Origin: Anaerobacillus alkaliphilus | GTDB taxonomy: Bacteria; Bacillota; Bacilli; Bacillales; Anaerobacillaceae | Length of the DNA stretch: 64,000 nucleotides | Assembly: GCF_004116265.1 (NCBI RefSeq) | Contig: NZ_QOUX01000046.1 | Span: 496,001-560,000 of the forward strand | Direction of reading: 5' to 3' | Shown: positions 52,859 to 61,982 of the stretch, piece by piece | Numbering within the stretch: the first letter of the stretch is position 1 | Layout: every line of letters begins with the position of its first letter | Translations under genes and position numbers: made by a program | The notes under the pieces: model-generated | What the model was told of the DNA's origin: nothing | Databases searched by the model: none | Seen by the model: only the letters and a program-made list of their open reading frames with translations

Positions 52859-53239
52859 ATGAATTCTCAGTCAGATAATATTCCCTACTATGCTCTTGGT
52901 GGAAAAGATATATTAGAAAAGCTTGTAGACACTTTTTATGGCAAAGTGCAAGTTCACCCGTTACTCTCTCCAATTTTTCCTGACGACTTAACGGAAACGG
53001 CTAGAGTACAAAAACAATTTTTAACACAGTTTCTCGGAGGGCCTAATCTATATACAGAAGAGCATGGACATCCCATGCTTAGAGCAAGGCATATGCCTTT
53101 CCCGATTACGCTGGAAAGAGCACAAGCTTGGCTTGAATGTATGAGTGAAGCTATGGACGAAATTGAGCTTGAAGGCCCAATACGTGATTATTTCTTCGAG
53201 CGCTTAACACAAACTGCCTATCATATGGTTAATAGCTAA
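52859..53239 (+). CDS. yjbI: Truncated haemoglobin, group II (YjbI)
   Basis: 126 residues: YYALGGKDILEKLVDTFYGK at the start, FLTQFLGGPNLYTEEHGHPM, proximal His in RARHMPFPIT (near 80). Binds haem and oxygen or NO. Paired with spxH as in B. subtilis. The ATG at 52859 is 14 bases after GGAG, a bit far. An overlapping ATG at closer spacing opens a 9-codon frame, perhaps a leader peptide. Confidence 0.93.
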   Translation: MNSQSDNIPYYALGGKDILEKLVDTFYGKVQVHPLLSPIFPDDLTETARVQKQFLTQFLGGPNLYTEEHGHPMLRARHMPFPITLERAQAWLECMSEAMDEIELEGPIRDYFFERLTQTAYHMVNS

Positions 53240-53260
53240 AAACTGAAAGGAGGGATCTAG

Positions 53261-54166
53261 TTGTCTACTAACGACTCTAATTCCATTTGTAATGATGAGT
53301 TAGGATTATGCGGTTTTGAAGAGCCTAATCTCAATCAATCAGAAACAACTAAAAAGCCATTAGAAATTTATACATTTATAGATCCCCTCTGTCCAGAATG
53401 TTGGGCATTCGAACCAATTCTAAAAAAACTACAAATGCATTACTGCAAATACTTTAAAATTCGCTATATTATCGGTGGAAAATTGCAATGTTGTAATGAA
53501 AAACGTACACATAAAGACATGGCTGTTGCTTGGGAGAAAACAGCTAGTAGAACTGGTATGTCTTGTGATGGTGATATTTGGTTAGAAAATCCTATTTCTA
53601 CTCCTTTTGCAGCTTCAATTGCGGTTAAAGCTGCTGAGTTACAAGGAAAACAATTAGGTATTAAGTACCTTAGGAAATTACGAGAACTTCTTTTTCTAGA
53701 CAAGCAAAATATTTCTAAAGAAGAGGTTTTGATTGAATGTGCGCAAAGTATTAGTGGTTTGGACATGACTGAATTTAAAAATGATTTACATTCCGATGGT
53801 GCTATTAAAGCATTACAATGCGATTTAAAAACGACAAAAGAAATGAATGTCGAGCTCTTTCCTACTATCGTAGTTTTTAATGACAACATTGACGAAGAAG
53901 GATTAATGGTTACGGGGCTTTACGATTATGATGTCTATGTCAAGGTTTTAGAAGAAATGCTCGGTGAAAAACCAGAGTCTTCACCAACTGTTTATCTTGA
54001 GGACTTTCTCAAACATCATAGGTTTGTTGCAACAAAAGAAATTGCAGTAGTCTATGATCTATCAATTGAAGAAGTAGAAAAAGAAATGAAAAAGCTTGTG
54101 TTACGTCAAATTGTTGAGCGTGTTCCAGTAAAATATGGTACCTTTTGGCGCTATCTCAGTAAATAA
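53261..54166 (+). CDS. spxH: ClpXP adaptor SpxH (YjbH)
   Basis: 301 residues. DsbA-like thioredoxin fold with CPECW near residue 44 and a Cys-rich region (KLQCCNEKR). C-terminal winged-helix-like segment. In B. subtilis YjbH delivers Spx to ClpXP. spx is in this same window (61983-62381). It starts at TTG 53261 after AAAGGAGGG. Downstream of yjbI by 21 bases, so cotranscribed. Confidence 0.93.
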   Translation: MSTNDSNSICNDELGLCGFEEPNLNQSETTKKPLEIYTFIDPLCPECWAFEPILKKLQMHYCKYFKIRYIIGGKLQCCNEKRTHKDMAVAWEKTASRTGMSCDGDIWLENPISTPFAASIAVKAAELQGKQLGIKYLRKLRELLFLDKQNISKEEVLIECAQSISGLDMTEFKNDLHSDGAIKALQCDLKTTKEMNVELFPTIVVFNDNIDEEGLMVTGLYDYDVYVKVLEEMLGEKPESSPTVYLEDFLKHHRFVATKEIAVVYDLSIEEVEKEMKKLVLRQIVERVPVKYGTFWRYLSK

Positions 54167-54277
54167 TTACACAGGACAAATGCAAAAAAGGCTTGGTTGG
54201 GGAGACCTAGCCTTTTTTGCTGTTTTTACAATATAAATCATGCAAACAACTAAGGGATTTAAATAAAGGGATTTTTC

Positions 54278-54292
54278 GTGAATTTACTTCAC
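54278..54292. promoter_or_regulatory. Imperfect FNR-like site
   Basis: GTGAA-N5-TTCAC, an inverted repeat with one base too many for TGTGA-N6-TCACA when aligned. First of three similar palindromes in the 54167-54472 gap. Confidence 0.35.
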
Positions 54293-54311
54293 ATGAACCT
54301 AGGGGGAGTTA

Positions 54312-54327
54312 TGTGATCTACTTCACA
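54312..54327. promoter_or_regulatory. Perfect FNR/CRP-type operator 1
   Basis: TGTGA-TCTACT-TCACA, exact TGTGA-N6-TCACA. Upstream of the small membrane gene at 54473. Confidence 0.7.
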
Positions 54328-54367
54328 TATACAATTTATCAATTTCTTTTTCGAAATGCAAGAAGTT

Positions 54368-54383
54368 TGTGAACAATTTCACA
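54368..54383. promoter_or_regulatory. Perfect FNR/CRP-type operator 2
   Basis: TGTGA-ACAATT-TCACA, exact match. Its centre (54375.5) would be about -41.5 for a start near 54417. A TATTCT -10 candidate lies at 54399-54404. Confidence 0.7.
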
Positions 54384-54472
54384 AAAATGACATGTTTTAT
54401 TCTCAGTTGGAATAAGTTGTCCCTCTCTATCATAATAGTATTATAAAATACCCTAAGATAGGAGGACAAATC

Positions 54473-54649
54473 ATGTATCATGGAATGTTTTTAATTGGCC
54501 TTCTCTTCATCTTTGTGACTTTCTTAATCTTTGTCATAAGTTTAATGAAGTTATTTCCCATTTGGCTATCTGCCCCTCTATTTTTTGTATCGATTATATT
54601 TACCGTCCACTGTTTTAATGAGAAAAGGCGTTTTAGAGGTTTCTCTTAG
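54473..54649 (+). CDS. Small two-helix membrane protein under FNR-type control
   Basis: 58 residues: helix 1 about 5-25 (LLFIFVTFLIFVISLMK), helix 2 about 30-46 (WLSAPLFFVSIIFTVHCF), then a basic tail EKRRFRGFS. AGGAGG is six bases before the ATG at 54473. Two perfect FNR-type sites and one imperfect one precede it, so oxygen limitation probably induces or represses it. Not recognised. Too short for many gene callers. Confidence 0.7.
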   Translation: MYHGMFLIGLLFIFVTFLIFVISLMKLFPIWLSAPLFFVSIIFTVHCFNEKRRFRGFS

Positions 54650-54656
54650 ATAATAA

Positions 54657-54685
54657 AGAGGCTGAAGTAAACTACTTCAGCCTCT
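54657..54685. terminator. Bidirectional terminator
   Basis: AGAGGCTGAAGTA (54657-54669) pairs with TACTTCAGCCTCT (54673-54685), between the small membrane gene and pepF. Confidence 0.85.
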
Positions 54686-54689
54686 AATT

Positions 54690-56510
54690 TTATTCCTCAA
54701 ACAACAATTGTTCCATTTCGGATAATGTTTTTTCAAAAACTGCTAAGGATTCCTTAATAGGGTCAGCACTTGTCATATCAACACCTGCACGCTTTAGAAC
54801 TTCAATCGGATAATCCGAACTTCCTGACTTTAAGAAGTCAATATAGCGAGCTACTGCCGGCTCTCCTTCTTCAAGAATTTGCTTAGATAATGCAGTTGCT
54901 GCACTATAACCTGTCGCATATTGATATACATAGAAGTTGTAGTAGAAGTGAGGAATTCTTGCCCACTCTAAGCCAACCTCCTCATCAATGACAATATCTT
55001 CACCAAAGTACTTCTTATTTAGTTCATAATAAGTAGCTGTTAACAACTCTGGAGTTAAAGGTTCCCCGTTAGCTGCTTTTTCGTGAATAAGTTTTTCAAA
55101 TTCAGCAAACATTGTTTGACGGAACACTGTTCCTCTAAATCCTTCAAGAAAATGATTTAAAAGGTATAGTTTTTTCTTTTTATCATCAGTTACCTTTAAT
55201 AAATAATCGTTTAGTAACGCTTCATTACATGTTGAAGCTACTTCTGCCACGAAAATAGAATAACCAGAATAGTGATAAGGTTGAGTCTTTCTTGAATAGT
55301 AGCTATGAACAGAATGGCCAAACTCATGTGCTAATGTAAATAGATTATTCACGTTATCCTGCCAGTTCATTAAAATGTAAGGCATTGTTCCATATGTACC
55401 AGATGAGTATGCCCCACTACGCTTCCCTACATTTTCTTCAATATCAACCCAACGCTTTTCAAAACCTTCTTTGATAATATTTACGTACTCTTCTCCAAGT
55501 GGTTCTACACCTTTCGTCACAAGTTCTTTAGCTTCCTCGTAAGGAATTTCCATTTTTACGTCTTTAACGATCGGAGTATACAAATCGTACATGTGGATCT
55601 CATCAAGATTTAGTGCTTTCTTACGAAGAGCCACATAACGATGTAGTAGATGTAAATGATCATTAATTGTATCAATTAACTGGTCATATACAACCTCAGG
55701 AATATTATTTTTATCTAATGCTGCTTTACGTGCTGATGGATAATTTCTAACCTTCGCGTTGAATAAGTTTTTCTTTACGTTCCCACCGAGCGTACTTGCT
55801 AATGTATTTTTGAACTTCCCATATGTTTCATAAACAGCTTTGAAAGCATCTTCCCTTACGCGACCGTCACTACTTTCTAAGAAACGAATATATCGACCAT
55901 GTGTAATTTCCACATCTTCGCCATTCTCATCTTTAATTGTAGGAAATTTCAAATCAGCATTATTCAACATCCCAAACGTATTAGAAGGACTTTGTGTTAC
56001 TTCACTAACTTGAGCAAGAATAGCTTCTTCTTTTTCAGATAAAACGTGCGGGCGTTGACGATTGGTTTCATCTAAGGCATGTTTATATAATTTTAAATCT
56101 TCATTCTCTGCAACAAATTCATTAATTTTTTCTTCCGGAATACTAAGCAATTCTGGAATAATAAAAGAAGAGTAGTTACTAAATTGCGTTGCAAGTGTTG
56201 ATGCGCGATCGTTTAAACCTTGGTAGAAGGAATTTGTGGTATCTTGATCATTTTTTAAATGTGCGTATACATATAGCTTTCCAATACGCATGCTAAGCTC
56301 ATTTTGATAAGATAGACATTCAAATAGTTTATCGCTACTCACACCTAACTGGCCTTTAAACTTTTGTAAATCAGGCATTTCTTCTTGTAACGATTTAAAC
56401 TCAGTCTCCCAGTCCTCAGTTGTTGCAAAAATCGCTTCCACGTCCCATGTTCTTTCAACAGGGATTTGTTCACGCTTTGGTAGCTGTTTTGTCTTTAATT
56501 GTTCTGTCAA
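54690..56510 (-). CDS. pepF: Oligoendopeptidase F
   Basis: Cytoplasmic zinc metallopeptidase of 606 residues (M3B). The HEFGH zinc motif is near residue 390 with the downstream Glu in FVAEVASTCNE. N-terminal helical domain typical of PepF. Degrades oligopeptides of about 7-13 residues. The ATG at 56510 has GGAGG upstream. A MITE (copy 2) sits 60 bases ahead of the gene. Syntenic with mecA-coiA-pepF of B. subtilis. Confidence 0.96.
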   Translation of the reverse strand: MTEQLKTKQLPKREQIPVERTWDVEAIFATTEDWETEFKSLQEEMPDLQKFKGQLGVSSDKLFECLSYQNELSMRIGKLYVYAHLKNDQDTTNSFYQGLNDRASTLATQFSNYSSFIIPELLSIPEEKINEFVAENEDLKLYKHALDETNRQRPHVLSEKEEAILAQVSEVTQSPSNTFGMLNNADLKFPTIKDENGEDVEITHGRYIRFLESSDGRVREDAFKAVYETYGKFKNTLASTLGGNVKKNLFNAKVRNYPSARKAALDKNNIPEVVYDQLIDTINDHLHLLHRYVALRKKALNLDEIHMYDLYTPIVKDVKMEIPYEEAKELVTKGVEPLGEEYVNIIKEGFEKRWVDIEENVGKRSGAYSSGTYGTMPYILMNWQDNVNNLFTLAHEFGHSVHSYYSRKTQPYHYSGYSIFVAEVASTCNEALLNDYLLKVTDDKKKKLYLLNHFLEGFRGTVFRQTMFAEFEKLIHEKAANGEPLTPELLTATYYELNKKYFGEDIVIDEEVGLEWARIPHFYYNFYVYQYATGYSAATALSKQILEEGEPAVARYIDFLKSGSSDYPIEVLKRAGVDMTSADPIKESLAVFEKTLSEMEQLLFEE

Positions 56511-56562
56511 AATAAAGCACCTCCGTATTTCTATAACATAGTATCAAGAATAGTTTGCAGCT

Positions 56563-56802
56563 TTCTAAATGGCTGTTTTCGCAAAGTTTGTTGCTTTCGT
56601 AAAAATCCCAAAAGCCGGATTTTTACACAAAATACTTAGAATTCACAACTAATTTAGTAAGTATTGCTCTTTTCTTACATAATTTATTGACTGATACCTT
56701 CATCTAGAATACTTTTCCGATAATTTTGGGATAAGAAAGCAACAGTTTTTTTTTGCGACGAGTAACCGCAGGAGCATTGGTTACGAAAAGAGCCTTCTAA
56801 AT
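56563..56802. mobile_element. MITE copy 2 (inverted) with 8-bp target duplication
   Basis: Element body 56571-56794 (224 bp), reversed relative to copy 1: begins GGCTGTTTTCGC and ends with the complement of GGCTCTTTTCGT. Flanked by TTCTAAAT at 56563-56570 and 56795-56802. Internal hairpin GTAAAAATCC/GGATTTTTAC is kept. It lies upstream of pepF and downstream of coiA in a 447-base gap; the remaining 155 bases (56803-56957) show nothing. Confidence 0.9.
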
Positions 56803-56957
56803 AAAGCTTATTCCATATATATTGTTCGCTATGAAAAAGAATTAATCCTTTTTATAAATGAATTCCATAATTACCTTATCAACTTATATCAAACACTAAT
56901 ATAGTAATTATGTAATTCATTGAACAAAATAATATTACTACTCCCGAAATAAATTTG

Positions 56958-58151
56958 CTAATATTTCGCCTGAATGAAATACTCCATGACCTTTCGATCA
57001 GCCCTCGCTGCCTCTTCAAGATTTCTAGGAAAGTTAATCTCTTTAAGTATTCGATAGTGTTGATGGTCTGTGGTAAAGAGAAGATTTTCACTTACTAAAA
57101 ATTTCAAATACTCATGAATAGCTTGCTGGCTTCTCTCATTATTTTCTAAAGGCAACAAGCGAATGTGAAAAATACCCTTTCTAACAAGTGTTTGAAATGC
57201 TCTAATCACAAGATTAACATGAATACTCTCACCTATATTTCTACTAAAAATAAAAACAATACTTATCCAACTTTGCCAAATATAAGTTGGTGTCTCAATA
57301 AAATGATGGTAAGGAACTGGAACACCAGCAGTAGGAGAAAATAACATGAAAGAAAGGCCTTTCTGAAGGAATAGTTTCCTTACAAATAGTTCTGCTGTAC
57401 TACATTTAGGTGAATATATACGCCAATTTTGTTTTGTATTACTCCAAGTTACATAATCAAGAGCAGGCTTACCAGGCGTGAGGAATTCTTGAAAGGTACA
57501 TTTATTTAGGGGAATGAATACTTGAGTAGTTGCTGTTCGAGAAGTAGATAGTGCTAGTAGATTTCTTAAGAATAGGAAGTTTTTACTCTGTGGACAAAAT
57601 GAAATGATTTGCGGGAGTTGTATAGAAGATAAATTCGTATGAGCAAAAAGCCAATGAAAACTAGAAAGACGATACACGTTTCGATATGCTCGCTTTAATT
57701 GGTTGCTGCCTAATATCCAAACAGGAATGTAATTGTTTTTTTGATAGGTTTCCGTTCTTTTGTAGAAAATCTGCGGGGAGATGTTTGAACATTGAAATTC
57801 AATGACATAGGTCTTCTTATGTATAGTAACAAGTAAATCAGGGCGCTGTTTAATGTCTTTTAGATAAGGTTCTAATGAAACAGTAAGACCTTGATTAAAA
57901 AGCCAATCAAAGAGTAGTTTCTTTCCATCGAGGTGGGTCAATGTTTCCCCTTCCATTTCAACTGTACAGTTTAGGGCCTGTTTATGAGCAAAATGCCAAG
58001 CATGTTTAGAACCTAATTTTAATATTACTTCTTGTCCACATGCTGGACAAAAAAATGATTTCTCCCCTCGGAACTTCAGTAGTTCCTTCTTCTCGTACTG
58101 ATGGGCTACTAAAGAAAATGGAGTTCCATCTTTTGTTAAAGCAACAAGCAT
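56958..58151 (-). CDS. coiA: Competence protein CoiA-like
   Basis: 397 residues. N-terminal zinc finger (FFCPACGQEVILKL near 34), a nuclease-like core (RPDLLVTIHKKTYVIEFQCS near 107), typical of CoiA. Needed for DNA uptake/recombination in competent bacteria. Presence does not prove natural competence here. The ATG at 58151 has GGAGG six bases upstream. It is between mecA/cls and pepF, as in B. subtilis apart from cls. Confidence 0.9.
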   Translation of the reverse strand: MLVALTKDGTPFSLVAHQYEKKELLKFRGEKSFFCPACGQEVILKLGSKHAWHFAHKQALNCTVEMEGETLTHLDGKKLLFDWLFNQGLTVSLEPYLKDIKQRPDLLVTIHKKTYVIEFQCSNISPQIFYKRTETYQKNNYIPVWILGSNQLKRAYRNVYRLSSFHWLFAHTNLSSIQLPQIISFCPQSKNFLFLRNLLALSTSRTATTQVFIPLNKCTFQEFLTPGKPALDYVTWSNTKQNWRIYSPKCSTAELFVRKLFLQKGLSFMLFSPTAGVPVPYHHFIETPTYIWQSWISIVFIFSRNIGESIHVNLVIRAFQTLVRKGIFHIRLLPLENNERSQQAIHEYLKFLVSENLLFTTDHQHYRILKEINFPRNLEEAARADRKVMEYFIQAKY

Positions 58152-58190
58152 ATAATCCCTCCTAAGTAATTCTTATCTATTGTTTGAAGA

Positions 58191-58238
58191 GTAGAGTTTA
58201 GAAAATCAATAGATTGATTATCATGATCTAAACTCTAC
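58191..58238. terminator. Hairpin with nested stem downstream of cls
   Basis: GTAGAGTTTAGA (58191-58202) pairs with TCTAAACTCTAC (58227-58238). The loop holds AATCAAT-AG-ATTGATT. No T run on the minus strand, so function (terminator or mRNA stability) is open. Confidence 0.5.
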
Positions 58239-58246
58239 CCCCTTTA

Positions 58247-59758
58247 CTATAATAGTGGTGACAATAACCTTGAAGTTGATTCAAAGATTTTTTTATGAAT
58301 AGAGCGTTTTTTAAATTTCTCATAGCTAATAATTGTAGAGTGCTCCATATCATAAATATAGTCTCCAACGAGTGAATGAACACTTTTGGTTTTATACAGA
58401 AATGCATTCACTTCAAAATTCAAATGAAAACTTCTCATGTCCATATTTGCGGTACCTATAGATGCTATTTCTTCATCAACAATTAAGATTTTGCTATGCA
58501 TAAATCCACGGTTATATTCATAAATTTTCACTCCCGCTTCTAGTAATTCAGGGAAATAGGAACGTGACGCGTAAAAGACAATTCTTTTGTCTGGTCGGTT
58601 AGGGACCAAAATTCTAACATCTACACCACTTAGGGCTGCAATTTTTAGTGCGGACAAGATATCATCATCAGGAACAAAGTATGGTGAGGCAATCCAAATA
58701 GACTTTTTCGCAGAAGTAATCATTGAGAAAAATAATTTCTTAATAACCTCCCACCTTGTATCTGGCCCACTTGCAATCATTTGTACTCCACCTAAATGTT
58801 CGGATGTCGGCAAATCAGGGGAAAGATAATTTGGCTTTAGTAATGTTTCACGTGTCATATAGTACCAATCTCGTAGGAATATAAGTTGCAACGAACGGAC
58901 AGCTTCTCCTCTTACAAATAAATGAGTGTCTCGCCAATGTCCAAAATATTCATTTTTCCCTAAATATTCATCACCAATATTTAAACCACCTACAAATGCA
59001 ATTTGGCCATCAACAACAATAATTTTACGGTGATTTCGATAATTAATACGATGATTTAACAAAGGCATCTTTACTGGTGCAAATGGAACCATTTCGACAC
59101 CAGCATCCTTTAATTGCTGTATATAGTACTTGGAAAGCTGAAAACAGCCTACGGCATCATATAGAAAGCGAACATTTACACCTTGTTTAGCCTTTTCAAT
59201 TAATATGTCTTTAATTTCGTTTCCAATCTCGTCATTTCTAACAATATAATACTCCATATGAATGTGATTTGTAGCATCCCTAAGAGCCTTTAATATATGT
59301 GCAAAAGTCTCTTTTCCATCGGTTAACACTTTTGTTTCTGTAGCAAACGATATGGGACTGTTTGCAAGCCTATGGGCCAGGCGAAACAACAGTTGCTGGT
59401 CCTCACCCATTTTCCCTAACTCATTTTCATTAAGAGGCTTATTCCCTTCTATTCGATCTAAGGCTTGTTCATCCATGATTGCCTTCTCTGTAAAGGTTTT
59501 CATTTTTCGGTGATTTTGCCCAAACATTAAGTAAAAGAAAAATCCTAACACTGGAAAAATAGCTAGCACAATTAACCAGGTAACTGTTCTCGAAGGATGC
59601 CGATTTTCAAAGAATATGACAATTGCTATAAAAAAAGCAGAAAGAGAAAATAAAATACTGACAATTCCAACAATCCAGCCTTCCCAATAGTTTTTTGTTA
59701 GGTACAAGACCACACCAACTATGGCTAAAAATACCATAACTTGTAATTTCTTCTTCAT
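58247..59758 (-). CDS. cls: Cardiolipin synthase
   Basis: 503 residues. Two or three N-terminal membrane helices (to about 65), two phospholipase-D HKD motifs: NHRKIIVVDGQIAFVGGLN near 240 and MHSKILIVDEEIASIGTANM near 420. Joins two phosphatidylglycerols to cardiolipin in the membrane. Inserted between mecA and coiA. The ATG at 59758 lies after a poor Shine-Dalgarno. MITE copy 3 lies upstream. Confidence 0.95.
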   Translation of the reverse strand: MKKKLQVMVFLAIVGVVLYLTKNYWEGWIVGIVSILFSLSAFFIAIVIFFENRHPSRTVTWLIVLAIFPVLGFFFYLMFGQNHRKMKTFTEKAIMDEQALDRIEGNKPLNENELGKMGEDQQLLFRLAHRLANSPISFATETKVLTDGKETFAHILKALRDATNHIHMEYYIVRNDEIGNEIKDILIEKAKQGVNVRFLYDAVGCFQLSKYYIQQLKDAGVEMVPFAPVKMPLLNHRINYRNHRKIIVVDGQIAFVGGLNIGDEYLGKNEYFGHWRDTHLFVRGEAVRSLQLIFLRDWYYMTRETLLKPNYLSPDLPTSEHLGGVQMIASGPDTRWEVIKKLFFSMITSAKKSIWIASPYFVPDDDILSALKIAALSGVDVRILVPNRPDKRIVFYASRSYFPELLEAGVKIYEYNRGFMHSKILIVDEEIASIGTANMDMRSFHLNFEVNAFLYKTKSVHSLVGDYIYDMEHSTIISYEKFKKRSIHKKIFESTSRLLSPLL

Positions 59759-59849
59759 CGTTTACTTATCTCACTTTCTATAGAAAGTATTTCTTTTTTA
59801 TAAAGATTTACTTCCTCTTTACTCGTAATCATAAAGGTATAAAGGTTAA

Positions 59850-60058
59850 AAATAAAAGGCTCTTTTCGTAAACATTGTGGCTCTTTTTATCCTAAAATAA
59901 TCGGAAAAATACCGTAGATGAAGATATCAGCCAATAAATTATGTAAGAAAAGAGCAGTACTTACTAAATTAGTAGTAAATTCTTAGTAATTTGTGTAAAA
60001 ATCCAGATTTTGGGATTTTTACGAAAGCAACAAACTTTGCGAAAACAGCCAAATAAAA
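59850..60058. mobile_element. MITE copy 3 with 8-bp target duplication (internal deletion)
   Basis: Element body 59858-60050 (193 bp). Same orientation as copy 1 but lacks about 30 internal bases after the left end. Flanked by AAATAAAA at 59850-59857 and 60051-60058. It lies in the 415-base gap between cls and mecA. The rest of the gap holds a fragment with the motif GTGCCTGACCCC (60145-60156). Confidence 0.88.
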
Positions 60059-60173
60059 AAAAGGGACTGCAACTTCCTAAATTAACAGATAGCCAAATAA
60101 GAAACCTTCGTCTTGAGGCGATTTACTGGTATCTATTCTCAGAAGTGCCTGACCCCAATTTTTGATCGGCATA

Positions 60174-60842
60174 TTAATGTTTTGAAAACATTCCTCGTAA
60201 CGCTTGTAGTGCTTCATCACCTATAATTTCTTTTCCATATTCTTGAATACGGTGAATCGTAATTTCAGATTCATAACCGAATTCAAGAATTTGGCTAAGG
60301 ATATCATCTTGTTCTTCTTCAGGGAACTCATCGGTAAACATCACGAATAAATAGTAACGATTTTGGAAGTGATAAAGGGCGTTTTTAAATCCCCTCACTT
60401 CGAAATGGTGACTTAACGATATAATATCTTCAAAGTCATCAAAACCGATAACAAGATCTAATAATTCTTGTTGATCATCATCTTGATCACGATATTTATT
60501 CTTTACAAAGTTATCATCTAACATATCGACAATATTGTCGTCGACAGGAATGTTTACTTGTTCGTTTGAAACTGGAATTTCAAGTCTTACGTTACCATCC
60601 GTAATTTGTCCTCTTGTAACGATAATTTCTAAACCTTTGTCAAGAGCTTGCACTTGTATCCAAAGTGGTCCCTCTAATTCAAAATTTTCTTTATCATTTG
60701 CTTCATTGATCATTTCAAAAAATAGTTCCTCGCCACGTTCGCGATTATACCAGATTTCTTCTCGATCAAATCCACGGGTTTCTATATCTTTATAGGTAAT
60801 ATAAAACTTAATCGTTGACTCATTTAGTCTTTCAATCTCCAT
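60174..60842 (-). CDS. mecA: ClpC adaptor MecA
   Basis: 222 residues. MEIERLNESTIKFYITYKDI N-terminal substrate-binding domain, FDREEIWYNRERGEE, LWIQVQALDKGLEIIV, an acidic linker (YRDQDDDQQELLD) and a C-terminal ClpC-binding domain. Targets ComK and other proteins to ClpCP in Bacillus. The ATG at 60842 has AAGGGAGAG about seven bases upstream. An upstream 33-codon extension is not conserved. Promoter TTGATT-N16-TATAAT (61013-61040, minus). Confidence 0.95.
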   Translation of the reverse strand: MEIERLNESTIKFYITYKDIETRGFDREEIWYNRERGEELFFEMINEANDKENFELEGPLWIQVQALDKGLEIIVTRGQITDGNVRLEIPVSNEQVNIPVDDNIVDMLDDNFVKNKYRDQDDDQQELLDLVIGFDDFEDIISLSHHFEVRGFKNALYHFQNRYYLFVMFTDEFPEEEQDDILSQILEFGYESEITIHRIQEYGKEIIGDEALQALRGMFSKH

Positions 60843-61012
60843 AAATCTTCTCTCCCTTCTGGCGAATTCAAAATGGCGGAAGGGATGCTTCATCCCTTGA
60901 AATGAATAACAATTTCCCTTTAGCATTAACTGAATAGTCATCCTTGGTCACTAGTAAAGAGCATTTGTTTTCTAAGTTTCCATCGAAGAAAAAGCAATTC
61001 CTTTTCATATAT

Positions 61013-61040
61013 TATACTTCTATTCTATGATAAATCAATT
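61013..61040 (-). promoter_or_regulatory. Sigma-A-type promoter of mecA
   Basis: -35 TTGATT (61035-61040), 16 bases, -10 TATAAT (61013-61018), reading minus. The remainder of the 385-base gap 60843-61227 is AT-rich with no further recognisable feature. Confidence 0.6.
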
Positions 61041-61227
61041 AAGAATGGAAATTATATGCTAAGCAAATTAATACAGAAAATTTTCTCTTATTATTTTTCT
61101 AAAAATGGAATGATTTACTTAATAAAGTGATATGTTTAGTTAATAAGTTGTCCTTTTGCATTACTATTTATTACAAAATAAATTTCTTACTATTTGTTTA
61201 TTCACTTATGAAACCTGAGGTGTGTCC

Positions 61228-61911
61228 ATGAGCCTAGAATTAGACTTTCTTATTCCGTTACTAACTATCATTTGTATTGACATTGTATTAGGTGGTGACA
61301 ATGCTATAGTTGTTGCTCTTGCCTGTCGTAACTTACCTGAAGAAATCCGAAATAAAGCGATGATTGCTGGCATAGTACTAGCTATTATAGCTCGGATATC
61401 TTTAACCTTAGTAGCAGTCTATCTACTTAAAATTCCTATGCTAATGGCAATAGGTGGTGCTCTATTGCTCTATATCTCCTACCATCTATTGGTTGAGATA
61501 GATGACGATAGAGATATTAAAGGGACAACAACTATTTATGCAGCTATAAAAACAATTATCATCGCCGATATCGTCATGGGTTTTGATAATGTAATTGCGG
61601 TCGCAGGAGCTGCACATGGGAATATTACATTAGTAATAATTGGTTTGATAGTATCTGTTCCGATTATTATTTGGGGCAGCAAAATCATTCTTAATGCTAT
61701 GCAACGCTTTCCGATCATTATTTACATTGGCTCTGCAATACTAGCTTTCACAGCTACAAAGATGATCCTTCATGAACCACTATTGGCTCCACTGTTTTCG
61801 AGTCATCCACTTGTTTCAACTCTGTTACAAGTCATCATTATCAGCGGTGTAATTATAATTGGGTGGATCGTAAATAAGATGAAAGGTGATAGTTTTGAAT
61901 TAAGACTTTAG
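61228..61911 (+). CDS. yjbE: TerC-family membrane protein (YjbE)
   Basis: 227 residues. About seven membrane helices with the two TerC acidic motifs: DIVLGGDNAIVVALA near 18 and DIVMGFDNVIAVAGA near 115. Family members export or load metal ions, chiefly manganese, into exported proteins. The ATG at 61228 follows GAGGTG. A GTG six bases earlier is inside it. No yybP-type riboswitch is seen upstream. Confidence 0.92.
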   Translation: MSLELDFLIPLLTIICIDIVLGGDNAIVVALACRNLPEEIRNKAMIAGIVLAIIARISLTLVAVYLLKIPMLMAIGGALLLYISYHLLVEIDDDRDIKGTTTIYAAIKTIIIADIVMGFDNVIAVAGAAHGNITLVIIGLIVSVPIIIWGSKIILNAMQRFPIIIYIGSAILAFTATKMILHEPLLAPLFSSHPLVSTLLQVIIISGVIIIGWIVNKMKGDSFELRL

Positions 61912-61937
61912 AGGAAAACTAAAAGTAAAAAAAATAG

Positions 61938-61962
61938 AAGAGGCAGCTGATAACTGCCTCTT
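61938..61962. terminator. Bidirectional terminator
   Basis: AAGAGGCAG (61938-61946) pairs with CTGCCTCTT (61954-61962), between the convergent yjbE and spx. Confidence 0.8.
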
Positions 61963-61982
61963 TAAGCTTGTATTCATAAAAT

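Noticed and set aside
61100-61227. Manganese (yybP-ykoY) riboswitch before the TerC gene
   Set aside because: None of the conserved loop sequences are present.
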